From Spirochaetae bacterium HGW-Spirochaetae-5 (GTDB taxonomy: Bacteria; Spirochaetota; UBA4802; UBA5550), in NCBI GenBank assembly GCA_002839285.1, contig PGXT01000001.1, positions 79,959 to 143,958 on the forward strand: 64,000 bases of DNA, given 5' to 3'. The stretch's first letter is position 1. Each line of letters begins with the position of its first letter. The translations under genes and the position numbers were made by a program. This document shows positions 38,505 through 48,010 of the stretch, piece by piece. Under the pieces are notes generated by a model. The model saw nothing but the letters and a program-made list of their open reading frames with translations. It did no database searches and was not told the origin of the DNA.

Positions 38505-40517
38505 ATGTATCACACAGATCCATTAACATTCAATTCAGTTTTAAAAGATATACCTGCAAGAAAACTCCCAGAGAGTATTCTTCAAAACGGTGAAAATATA
38601 ATTTTTGATAATGGCGTCATCCGGACAAGATATGGAGTTTCAGATTTCGGAAGTGAATCACTGAATGATAATATAACAGGAATCAGTCTTTATAAAAAAC
38701 TCCGTAAAACAGACCGGTTTATTGTAGCCTTTACAAACAGAGATATATATGTCTATAATCCATCTAAAGGGATTTTTAATCTCAAAACAAGAAATTATAA
38801 TACCGGTAGAGTCACAACATCAGGATCAGGAAACAAAACTGTAACTTTAACCGGCGGGACATGGCAAGGTTCGTGGAATCAGTTTAACCTTTATCAGATC
38901 TCTTTTGATTCAGCTACTATGGAGAACTGTATCAACTGGTATACTGTAGAATCAATTACAGATACTGAGCATATTAAACTTGTAGAAGAAGCTCCGGTAA
39001 TTACATCTTCTGCATATTGTCTTAGATTGTGTTACGCCGGAGACAGTGACGATTCCTGGCATACATGCTATCCCTATTCAAATAATTCACAGGATAGAAT
39101 TATACTCGCCACAAACGGGATAGATATCATTCAGCAGTGGGATTCAACGGGATACTTCAAAGATTTTACTGCATATCCTCATAGAGCCAAGTTTGTCGGC
39201 TTCTTTGGTTCGGTCGGTTGGGAGCATGTTGTATTTGCAAATTATTTTGACACTGGTTCACAAACATCATTTGAACAGACAATGCAGTGGCTTGATGCTG
39301 GCGGTGATCTGGCCTGGTCAGGTAATTATGCGGAGTTGCTAGACAGCACAGATCCAATAACAGGGATTGTTCCTTTAGCTGGTAGACTAATGATATATAA
39401 ATCCGGTTCAATATCAATTGCTGACATTAATCCAGTAGGCGGTAATGCTGCGGCATATTTCATACAACAGAATATCGTTGAGTTTGGAACTCCCGCGATC
39501 AGGACAGTGTGTAATATAGGTACATACCATATTATTTTTACCGGTAATGATATCCGGAAATTTGATGGACATAATTTTGATATTATCTCTGAAGGTAACA
39601 CACAGTTCATAGTAAATAACTTAAACAAGGAATACCAGCACAGAGCCTTTGCATTTATACTCCCGGAGCAGTCTTTATACTGCCTGTTCCTCCCATTTAA
39701 ACCTTCAAAATACTGCAATATATGTCTGGTTTATAATTACAAAACCGGTTCCTGGTCATACTGGACAATGAAAGATCTAAACGGGAATACCCTTTATCCC
39801 ATGTCAAAGGGTAAATATTCAAGGACATACGCACCGACATGGCAGAGTCTGATACTTTCACCAACCGGAAATTTAATTATAAATAGTAATCAGATTCAAT
39901 CTGTATATCCGATTTCAGGAATTGAAATCGGCATGAAGGTTACCGGTGATAACATACCTGAAGAATCATACATAACTAATATTACCGGTTCAGTTATAAG
40001 CCTGAATAATAACTCAACAGCTACGGTAAACGGAGTTAATCTGAAAATCGGATGGACTGCTGCACAGATGGAACAGCGTTGGACAGACCTTATTGTTGAT
40101 GAAAGATACACAAGAATACTTTTAGGTGATGCAAATGGGAATCTTTACAACTATTCAATTGATTTTAACAATGATAATAATAACAGCATAGATTCCGGTT
40201 TCACTACAAAGGATTATGATTTAAACAGAGCTGGCTTTGACTTCCGATTGCTTGAATGTACTCTGGCCTTACAGCTTAAAGACGGCTTTACCCCTGCTGT
40301 ATTAGATATCCGCGCGAGTATCGACTTTGGAAGGAACTGGACATCATGGAATACAGTACCCCTCGATGGGAATCAATCATACATGGAAAAGAAAGTTAAT
40401 TTCAACATCGTAGGTAAGCAGGCAAGATTTGAAATCAGAATGAGCAATCCGCTTGTTTTTGAATCTATGACTATCGGTTTTAACGCACAATATAAATCAA
40501 TGAAATTTGATAATTAA
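38505..40517 (+). CDS. tail tube B-like / stabilisation protein
   Basis: 670 aa; ENIIFDNGVIRTRYGVSDFG...VTTSGSGNKTVTLTGGTW; podovirus tail order. Confidence 0.65.
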   Translation: MYHTDPLTFNSVLKDIPARKLPESILQNGENIIFDNGVIRTRYGVSDFGSESLNDNITGISLYKKLRKTDRFIVAFTNRDIYVYNPSKGIFNLKTRNYNTGRVTTSGSGNKTVTLTGGTWQGSWNQFNLYQISFDSATMENCINWYTVESITDTEHIKLVEEAPVITSSAYCLRLCYAGDSDDSWHTCYPYSNNSQDRIILATNGIDIIQQWDSTGYFKDFTAYPHRAKFVGFFGSVGWEHVVFANYFDTGSQTSFEQTMQWLDAGGDLAWSGNYAELLDSTDPITGIVPLAGRLMIYKSGSISIADINPVGGNAAAYFIQQNIVEFGTPAIRTVCNIGTYHIIFTGNDIRKFDGHNFDIISEGNTQFIVNNLNKEYQHRAFAFILPEQSLYCLFLPFKPSKYCNICLVYNYKTGSWSYWTMKDLNGNTLYPMSKGKYSRTYAPTWQSLILSPTGNLIINSNQIQSVYPISGIEIGMKVTGDNIPEESYITNITGSVISLNNNSTATVNGVNLKIGWTAAQMEQRWTDLIVDERYTRILLGDANGNLYNYSIDFNNDNNNSIDSGFTTKDYDLNRAGFDFRLLECTLALQLKDGFTPAVLDIRASIDFGRNWTSWNTVPLDGNQSYMEKKVNFNIVGKQARFEIRMSNPLVFESMTIGFNAQYKSMKFDN

Positions 40518-40529
40518 CGAGGTGATAAT

Positions 40530-41087
40530 ATGAGTTTTAGTGACATGATTTTCGGTGGTACAAAGCAGGCTTCAACATTAACACCTGCACAGAAATCACT
40601 CCTCAGCCAGCTTGGAGGGCTTCAGCAGCAATACAATCCCGGTACATTCGCCGCATTAAGCAGTATCGGACGCAATCCTTCAAGTTCTTATGAGTATAAC
40701 GCAGACAATGGCGCAGCAGCATTCAATTCAGGTGTTGTTAATCCTGCACTACAAAAGTTGAATGAACAGCTTGGGAACAGTCAGCACAGTTCTATGCTTC
40801 ATTCTTCGGCGAACAGACAAGCGCAGGATAAGTTAAAGTCTGATACGCTGAACAACATAAACAATCTGCAATATCAGAATGTATTAAATCAGCAGCAGTT
40901 AAAGCAGCAGGGACAGGATAACGCATATAGCCGTCAGCTAAACGCTCTCGCTTCACTCATGGGGGGTAATCAGTCTGTACTCGGAACCCAGGGAACAGCT
41001 TTACAGAAAACCGGCGGACTTCTTGATTTCCTCTCCGCGGGCGGTACTGCAGCAATGGGAATCGGATCTTTAATGGCCGGGATGTAA
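40530..41087 (+). CDS. internal virion protein-like (T7 gp14-type)
   Basis: Gln/Ala-rich with hydrophobic C-terminus, between tail and large internal protein. Confidence 0.55.
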   Translation: MSFSDMIFGGTKQASTLTPAQKSLLSQLGGLQQQYNPGTFAALSSIGRNPSSSYEYNADNGAAAFNSGVVNPALQKLNEQLGNSQHSSMLHSSANRQAQDKLKSDTLNNINNLQYQNVLNQQQLKQQGQDNAYSRQLNALASLMGGNQSVLGTQGTALQKTGGLLDFLSAGGTAAMGIGSLMAGM

Positions 41088-41096
41088 GAGGTAAAT

Positions 41097-42314
41097 ATGT
41101 ATATTGATACAATAAATCCGTCTCTACAAAACTTTAACGATTCAATGCGCGGACTTCAGCAGATGAAGCAGAATTCCATAGCTCAAAGAATGCAGCAGGC
41201 AGCCCTTCTCAGAGACATGGGTTATAACGCAGAAGCGGAGAAGATGATTCATTCTGCAAAGAATTATGGCTTATCATCATTGTTTGCTGATGATCCGAAA
41301 GAATGGGAAGCAAAGGGGATATTTGATGAATATAATCCTCAAGCTAAAGAACTGATCAAAAACCCTGAACTGACTGCTCAACAACAGATCCTTAAAGAGC
41401 TGCAGGCTTTATATGGTGATGATAAGCAGGGGCAAAAAGATTACAACAAAAATGTTCAGCTCCTGGGAGCTGAGATGTCCAACAGAAAGATTCAGGAGAC
41501 CGGTGCCGGGATGAAGGAGATGCCTGGTATTCTTAAATCAACCCTCACAGGATTGAGAGACAATGAAAAAGCAGTTAAGAATTCCGCTTCTATAGAAAAG
41601 CAGAATGAGCAGATCAAACAGTCTAATTCATCATTAAAGCCGCTTTATAAAACTACATATACTGGAAACGAAGTGGATCAGCAGAGGGATCTGACTAATG
41701 ATACGATGAAAGTAATTCAAAATGGCGGAGGCCTTGCAGCTTATAATAAATACATAACTACAGGACAGGCCATAGCTGATCATTACGGTCATGATTTTAA
41801 AGCACTCCCGCCGGAATATTTCGGTTTAAACAAAAATAAAGGGGGATCCGGCCGCGGTAAAACTGAAAAGGTTTATCTTTACAACAAGGCAACCGGTAAA
41901 GTAATTACCGGAGGAATGGCTACTGAGAATGAATTATCATCATCTGACCCGACCACTACCCTTTTTAAAAAGTTCGGTAAGGCAATGGAGAGATCAGGTA
42001 TCAAGGATCCTTCAGAAATTGAAGTTCAATACGGAACTGGTGAAAATACCGGTGCAATGAATGACCTGGAAAAAGAGAAACTTAAAGAAACAAAAGCAAT
42101 GAATGAGGCAATGGCAAAATCTCAAGCTCTGGCTGCCTGGAATGAAGCAGATCCCGCCGGACTCGACCTTGGTATAGGGAAGAAAACCGAAAGAGCGAAA
42201 CTTGCAAACTCAGCACTTTCGGCAGATAATCCCTACAGATTTGATGAAAACGGTGAACTGATTTATAGCGGTGGTTCTTCAAATGTTGCAACCACAAAAA
42301 AACCATGGAAGTAA
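41097..42314 (+). CDS. internal virion/ejection protein-like
   Basis: 405 aa helical, position preceding the 1369-aa protein. Confidence 0.55.
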   Translation: MYIDTINPSLQNFNDSMRGLQQMKQNSIAQRMQQAALLRDMGYNAEAEKMIHSAKNYGLSSLFADDPKEWEAKGIFDEYNPQAKELIKNPELTAQQQILKELQALYGDDKQGQKDYNKNVQLLGAEMSNRKIQETGAGMKEMPGILKSTLTGLRDNEKAVKNSASIEKQNEQIKQSNSSLKPLYKTTYTGNEVDQQRDLTNDTMKVIQNGGGLAAYNKYITTGQAIADHYGHDFKALPPEYFGLNKNKGGSGRGKTEKVYLYNKATGKVITGGMATENELSSSDPTTTLFKKFGKAMERSGIKDPSEIEVQYGTGENTGAMNDLEKEKLKETKAMNEAMAKSQALAAWNEADPAGLDLGIGKKTERAKLANSALSADNPYRFDENGELIYSGGSSNVATTKKPWK

Positions 42315-42317
42315 TAT

Positions 42318-45300
42318 ATGAAGTGGGAAGAAGTCATTAAAAATCCTGACTACCAGAAACTTTCCTCTGCTGAAAAACTGCAGTGGAGGAAGGAATATTT
42401 TGATGATATAGTTAAACCGCAAATCAATGCTGAAGATTATGATTCAACCTGGAATGAATTCACATCGGATGCTGACCAGATGGAGAATATTAAGTCTGAT
42501 TTTAAAAATACTCTGCATGTTGATGTGAATAAAATTATGGGGTATAATGATTCAGGTCAGAAGAATTGGGATGAAGCTATTGCCAAGTTTGGACCGGTAA
42601 AAGAAAGAAAAGGCGCCGGTTTTGTCGATGCAATTCTTAAAGGGAGATACGGTTCAGCAACGGCAGCTCTTACAAAGGCATATCTTCCCGATACTGATGC
42701 AGCAAAGGGCGTTAAACAGGCTGAAGAAGAAGCATGGCAGCCGGCAACAAGATCCGAAAAAATCGGTCACAATGTCGGAGCAATTGCTGCAGATCTCCCC
42801 TTGTTTGCTATTGGCGGCGTGATCGGCGGCCCGGGGGGAGCCTTCGCGCTACCTGCCGGACTTAAAAAGATGACAGAAGAAAAAGAGAGACTCGGCGGAA
42901 AGATCACACTTGAAAACAGTGTTGAAGCGGGTATCAATGTTTTAGAAGAACTCCCTAAAGAGTGGATAAAGGGTGAATTGCTTGGACTTGCTGGGAAAAC
43001 ATCCGGCGTTATCGCTGATAAACTTGGCGGTGGAGTAATTGCAAAAACCACAGGAGAAATCGCAGCTCTTCCGGTTGAAACAGCAGCACTTGTCGGAGCT
43101 GAGAGAGTATTAAACGATACTCCCATCACCGCAGATACAATCCTTGAAACTCTTGGAACAATCGGCATACTTAAACTTTCAGGCTCATTCCCCGGAGCTG
43201 TTAAGACTGCTTTCAATACAGCAGTAAAGGAGAGAGGAATACCGGCGGAAAAGATTGCTGAAAACCTTAAATCTGAAACAGTCAAAACCATGCAGGATCC
43301 TGTTACTGGCAAAGAAGCCATTGAACGGGCTATAGTATTAACGGAAAAACAGATTGAAGCAGAAAGAGTTTCAAAAATACAGAATGAAATAATTGATAAA
43401 CAGATCCGGGCAAACTATAAAGATGGGAAAAGTCCGGAACAGATAATACAGATCAACCAGATCCCAAAAGAATACAGAACGTACATTCTGGATCAGACTG
43501 AAACCGGAGGATACAAATTTAAACCTGATATCCTCAAAACGATTGATGATATTGTAAATCTTAAAGATCCATTCATCGCGCAAAAGTATGAAAACATTCT
43601 GCCGAATCCAATCAGAGATATGGCAATCCGGGATGGACAGAGACTTGAAAATCAGTTTAAAGAACTTAACACAGAGCTTATTGATGCTAAACGGAACCTG
43701 AAGCAATGGGAAGCACAAAAAGAATCTCTTCATGAACAGTATATCAAAGAGGAGATAGATAAACTCACAGGTAATTACCGCAGATTCGAAAATCAGGGAG
43801 AGATACGCGATAAAATGGATCAGGTAATTGATCATGCTCTATCAGTATTAAAGCCTGAAGAACAATTCCGTGTAGCAGCTGAACCGACAACACTGATGGA
43901 TCATATCGATTCTAAAGAATCGGGATTTCATTCACTTAAAAAACCACACCAGGATGCGGTACAGAAAGAGATAATTGCAAAAATAATCCAGAAAACCGGC
44001 TTTATTCCTCCCCACATTATAGAAACCGCAATGAAGAAAGCTGACAATAAAGTTAACCGGGATGGAAAGCCATTCAATGACGCTGTATTGTCTTATGAAT
44101 CAGGCATAAAATCATTACAGAATAACTCTGAATATCAGAATCATTTAAAAAGAATTTCAGAATCAAAAAAATCGGATAATCAAATTGAATCAGAAATATT
44201 ATCAAACCTTCATAAAGTCGAGATATGGACACATGAAGCTAAAAAACAGCACCAGGTTAATCTTCAGAAAGCTTTAGGTGAATCTTCAGAGTTTGGAGAG
44301 CTTAACCGCAGTAATTCAGAATATTTCGGGAAAGATCATTTGAACGATCTTATGGAATTTGCAGTTAAAAGCCCGGAGGAACTCTCCGCCATATTTGAAA
44401 AAGCAAACTTTCTGGAAAGAGAGTTTAAACAGAAAGGAGCAAGCATTGATCTCTTTCTCAATAAATCCCGTTTTATAGCCAACAAGCTCGGTGAGAAAGT
44501 ATTTAAAAATTTTGTTCGCCCATTAAGACAAGCTGAGCATAATTTTGTAGTGGAGAGTCAGAAGTATAAAGACTGGATTAAAGATAACAGAAAAAAGTTT
44601 ACTGCCAAAGAACGGGAGGAGATCGGGGCACACCTTATTTCACAAATGGAACAGGGTAAAACCACACTGAACGAAATGGGGATAAAATCGAAAACTTTTG
44701 AAGAACTTTCACCCTCTCAGCAGGGAGCAATTACAGAAATACGCAAAGTTCTTGATGTAATGTTTGAACGTATTAATGCAGCTCGTACAGAATCTGGCCT
44801 TGAACCGCTTTCAAAAGTTGATGATTACTTTACATTCCTTCGTAAATTTTCTCTTCTTGAAGAGCTTGGATATGATCCATTAAGAATCAGCAAAGAGCAA
44901 TTTGAATCATCAGAGATATCAGATTTCAAAACAAGAGGACTTGCATTCCAATTCGGTAAAGAACGAATTCAAAGTACAAGGGCACTTGAAACAGATGCAT
45001 ATTATGTACTGGATAAATACTTAACAACAGCTATCCGTACAACGCATATGACTCCGATTATCGGAAAACTCCGCAATGCACTGGACATAAACGACAAGAT
45101 GGCACTGACCAATCCTCATGCACATAAATATCTCCATGATACTCTTGATTATGTATCAGGAAAAAAACTGACAGATGTTTCAAGCTGGATAAATGCTGTG
45201 GCCAACAAAGTTAATCATAATCTCGGGACATTTATTCTGACATATAACTTTCGTTCAATCGGTGTTCAGCCCTCTGCAATAGTTAATACTATCGGGCAGC

Positions 45301-46427
45301 TTGGCCCTCACGCAGTCAGTAAAGGATTGAATGATTTTCTATCTTCAGACAAACGTAAATTCGCAATGGAGAAGAGCAAGGTTTTAAAAGCCAGAATGCA
45401 CGATGTAACTATTGAAGAGATGACAAAGGGTTTTACCGGGAAAATAGGTAAAATCAAATCTTCCGCCGCAGAAATTGGAACTCTTCCGCTCCGGTACCTG
45501 GATCTTAAAACAGCTCAGATATCCTGGCTATCCGGATTCAGATATGGTAAAGAGCAGCTGAAACTCAGAGACAAAGAAGCGGTTGTATTTGCTGACGATA
45601 TAGTTATCAATACACAAGGTTCAGCTTCCAGGATAGATCTTGCACCGGTACAGCATACACCACTGGGGAAATCGTTAACTCTGTTCAACACATTTGTAAT
45701 AAACAACATGAACTTTCTTACAAGCGATATTATGGGGATCACAAAAACAAACAACCTAATAGCAGAAGGGATCCCGAAGAACCAGACAGGCAAGTACACC
45801 GCCGATAACCAGGTTACACGGATCACCGGCAAAGATCAGTATAATGTCTATGAGAGAAACAGACTCCTTAGTACAAGTGAAGGACTTGAAAAGCTCATGA
45901 CTCTTACTGCAGCAGGATTCGTCTGTAATTCCATATACGAACTAATGGGTGTTAAATCCCCTCTCCCTGCCCCATTATCCGCGGCTTATGAAGGATTTAC
46001 GGGTCAATCCTGGGTTGATGCCCTGCAGGGAAAACAGCCTACAAAGAAGGAAGAACAGCTTGCAGGAGCCTTGAAAGAATCGATGAGGGAGTTTTTAAGC
46101 TTGATCCCGGTAATGGGTGGTTCTTTCAGATATGGTGGCGATTCAGCCTTCGGAGCAGTCGGTGGACTTGTTGGAGAAACATTTGATACTCTAGCAGAGA
46201 AACCTTCGAGCAAGCCCTTGGCATATATTGTGGCAAAATGGGCCGGAGTTCCCGGAGGTCAGCAGATATACAAGATCCTGAAACAGTTATCCAGGGAACG
46301 TAAAGAGGATGAAAAGGCAGCGCGGAGGGCATTAAATCCTGCAGATTATATCCGTAGGGACATGCAGAAAAGAAATCCCTACTACCAGCAGAAGCAGGAA
46401 ATGAAAAAACAATTAATGGGTTATTAA
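42318..46427 (+). CDS. large internal virion/DNA-ejection protein
   Basis: 1369 aa, last gene of structural operon; GAIAADLPLFAIGGVIGGPGGAFALPAGLKKM glycine-rich hydrophobic segments. Confidence 0.65.
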   Translation: MKWEEVIKNPDYQKLSSAEKLQWRKEYFDDIVKPQINAEDYDSTWNEFTSDADQMENIKSDFKNTLHVDVNKIMGYNDSGQKNWDEAIAKFGPVKERKGAGFVDAILKGRYGSATAALTKAYLPDTDAAKGVKQAEEEAWQPATRSEKIGHNVGAIAADLPLFAIGGVIGGPGGAFALPAGLKKMTEEKERLGGKITLENSVEAGINVLEELPKEWIKGELLGLAGKTSGVIADKLGGGVIAKTTGEIAALPVETAALVGAERVLNDTPITADTILETLGTIGILKLSGSFPGAVKTAFNTAVKERGIPAEKIAENLKSETVKTMQDPVTGKEAIERAIVLTEKQIEAERVSKIQNEIIDKQIRANYKDGKSPEQIIQINQIPKEYRTYILDQTETGGYKFKPDILKTIDDIVNLKDPFIAQKYENILPNPIRDMAIRDGQRLENQFKELNTELIDAKRNLKQWEAQKESLHEQYIKEEIDKLTGNYRRFENQGEIRDKMDQVIDHALSVLKPEEQFRVAAEPTTLMDHIDSKESGFHSLKKPHQDAVQKEIIAKIIQKTGFIPPHIIETAMKKADNKVNRDGKPFNDAVLSYESGIKSLQNNSEYQNHLKRISESKKSDNQIESEILSNLHKVEIWTHEAKKQHQVNLQKALGESSEFGELNRSNSEYFGKDHLNDLMEFAVKSPEELSAIFEKANFLEREFKQKGASIDLFLNKSRFIANKLGEKVFKNFVRPLRQAEHNFVVESQKYKDWIKDNRKKFTAKEREEIGAHLISQMEQGKTTLNEMGIKSKTFEELSPSQQGAITEIRKVLDVMFERINAARTESGLEPLSKVDDYFTFLRKFSLLEELGYDPLRISKEQFESSEISDFKTRGLAFQFGKERIQSTRALETDAYYVLDKYLTTAIRTTHMTPIIGKLRNALDINDKMALTNPHAHKYLHDTLDYVSGKKLTDVSSWINAVANKVNHNLGTFILTYNFRSIGVQPSAIVNTIGQLGPHAVSKGLNDFLSSDKRKFAMEKSKVLKARMHDVTIEEMTKGFTGKIGKIKSSAAEIGTLPLRYLDLKTAQISWLSGFRYGKEQLKLRDKEAVVFADDIVINTQGSASRIDLAPVQHTPLGKSLTLFNTFVINNMNFLTSDIMGITKTNNLIAEGIPKNQTGKYTADNQVTRITGKDQYNVYERNRLLSTSEGLEKLMTLTAAGFVCNSIYELMGVKSPLPAPLSAAYEGFTGQSWVDALQGKQPTKKEEQLAGALKESMREFLSLIPVMGGSFRYGGDSAFGAVGGLVGETFDTLAEKPSSKPLAYIVAKWAGVPGGQQIYKILKQLSRERKEDEKAARRALNPADYIRRDMQKRNPYYQQKQEMKKQLMGY

Positions 46428-46428
46428 G

Positions 46429-47226
46429 ATGGAAATTTCAATTAAGCAGAGTCTTGCAATCGCAATCCAGGCGAAATTCGATGTTCCTGAATTTCTGATC
46501 CTGGACTCATTCCCGGAAGATAAGTGCAGAGAAATTCAGGCATCACCAGATTATGAGATAATCGAGAATGTAGCAATACCGGTTTCAGATATGGATATAG
46601 AACAGATATTATACTTCAAAGATGGGAAGTTTCATTACCCTAGCCTTTTTATAAATGACAGATACCTTCTATCCGGCCGCCAGGGAGGAATACTACCTGC
46701 AAATCTTGTCACTGCATTTCCCGGACAGATCGTAAAGTCACGCCAGTTACAGGCCCTTCAGGGCATAATATCTGAATACTCCGGATTCATCACAATATCA
46801 CAATCAATCATAGATAACAAAATGTATTTCAAGGATCTTAAATTCGGTATACTCCCTGATTATATCCCCCACCTTGAAGCACTTCATGGCGAAGAATCAC
46901 CGGACTGGTTCAGTCATAACCTGGAAGATCTTAAACTTAAAGCAGCAAAAGGAATGACAGCTTCATGCAGACTATATTCATATCCATATGATGAAGATAA
47001 TCTAAAAGTCGTAGAACAGTTCCCGGAGATAGACGCTATCCTCATTGAGAGCTGCTATATGACACTGAAGTATTCACCAAAAGCCCATATCAAGGATTTA
47101 TGGAAGGAGCTATATAAACCGCTGCAGGATCCCTATTACGCCCATAATGGACTTGTATTTAATCCTGAAGGCGGAATTAAGGCACGGAAAGTATATTCTA
47201 TAATCAGAAAATCCCGAATTTTGTGA
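46429..47226 (+). CDS. hypothetical phage protein
   Basis: 265 aa; no firm motif. Confidence 0.6.
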   Translation: MEISIKQSLAIAIQAKFDVPEFLILDSFPEDKCREIQASPDYEIIENVAIPVSDMDIEQILYFKDGKFHYPSLFINDRYLLSGRQGGILPANLVTAFPGQIVKSRQLQALQGIISEYSGFITISQSIIDNKMYFKDLKFGILPDYIPHLEALHGEESPDWFSHNLEDLKLKAAKGMTASCRLYSYPYDEDNLKVVEQFPEIDAILIESCYMTLKYSPKAHIKDLWKELYKPLQDPYYAHNGLVFNPEGGIKARKVYSIIRKSRIL

Positions 47227-47274
47227 TTTCACTACCGGGTGTACATTATACTTTAATGATTTTAATAAATCTTA

Positions 47275-47661
47275 TCATTTCATATGATAGTATCTAATTG
47301 TTGGCTTTAATGTTCCATATATTAACACGAAGGCTACAATTTTTTTATTGTCTGTTATGAATTTCCCAATAAACAAATCGCCAAACGATAGATTGTAATC
47401 ATTAAGTTCATTTTTTATTTGATCTATTATGGCGTTTTCAATATCCTTTTTTGGCTTAAACGGTTCTATCTTGAGTAATGTCTTCTTGTCGAAAGATTGC
47501 TCGAGTATAGCATCAAAAACTGATTCTCCGTAGGTTTGAATAAGTGAGCCAAAACTACCAGCATACTGAAGTGTAGAAACTTTTGTTGTCTCAGCATGCA
47601 AAATGTGATTTGTCGATCCTGTCAGCAAAATTACAGTTAAAAACAAAGCTATTCTTTTCAT
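47275..47661 (-). CDS. small secreted protein of unknown function, copy 2
   Basis: MKRIALFLTVILLTGSTNHILHAETTKVSTLQYAGSFGSLIQTYGESVFDAILEQSF; close paralogue of 26068-26454. Confidence 0.8.
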   Translation of the reverse strand: MKRIALFLTVILLTGSTNHILHAETTKVSTLQYAGSFGSLIQTYGESVFDAILEQSFDKKTLLKIEPFKPKKDIENAIIDQIKNELNDYNLSFGDLFIGKFITDNKKIVAFVLIYGTLKPTIRYYHMK

Positions 47662-47725
47662 TATAACATTACACTCCTTTATTGTAATTGCAATAATATT
47701 CAATGTAGTATGGCCCTAACATCTT

Positions 47726-47810
47726 GCTTAACGACGTTGCGCGGCCTTTTGCGCAATGTGGCGAATCCCAAGTGAGGTACTCCGAACGCCGCGGGTAAGC
47801 TTTGTTAAAC
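47726..47810. other. candidate attC-like (integron cassette) site
   Basis: RYYYAAC GCTTAAC and GTTRRRY GTTAAAC 85 bp apart, with inner pairing boxes cgcggc/gccgcg. Confidence 0.4.
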
Positions 47811-48010
47811 GATGCAGCCACATTACTATATGTTTTTTAACTTTGAGGCACGGACGCCGAAAAGTTCACGATATGTTTGTTTTACAAAAAATATATTCAA
47901 AGTTTAATTCAAATTCATTTCAGTTAACGGATCATAATGGACCTTCTCAGTAGAAACATCTTTCTTGACAATAAGTATTCAATGCGCCCTGTTTATATTA
48001 AACTTTAAGA

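Noticed and set aside
42767-43321. 184-aa minus-strand ORF inside the 1369-aa virion gene
   Set aside because: Fully antisense to a convincing long CDS; low-complexity Ser/Pro-rich product without motif
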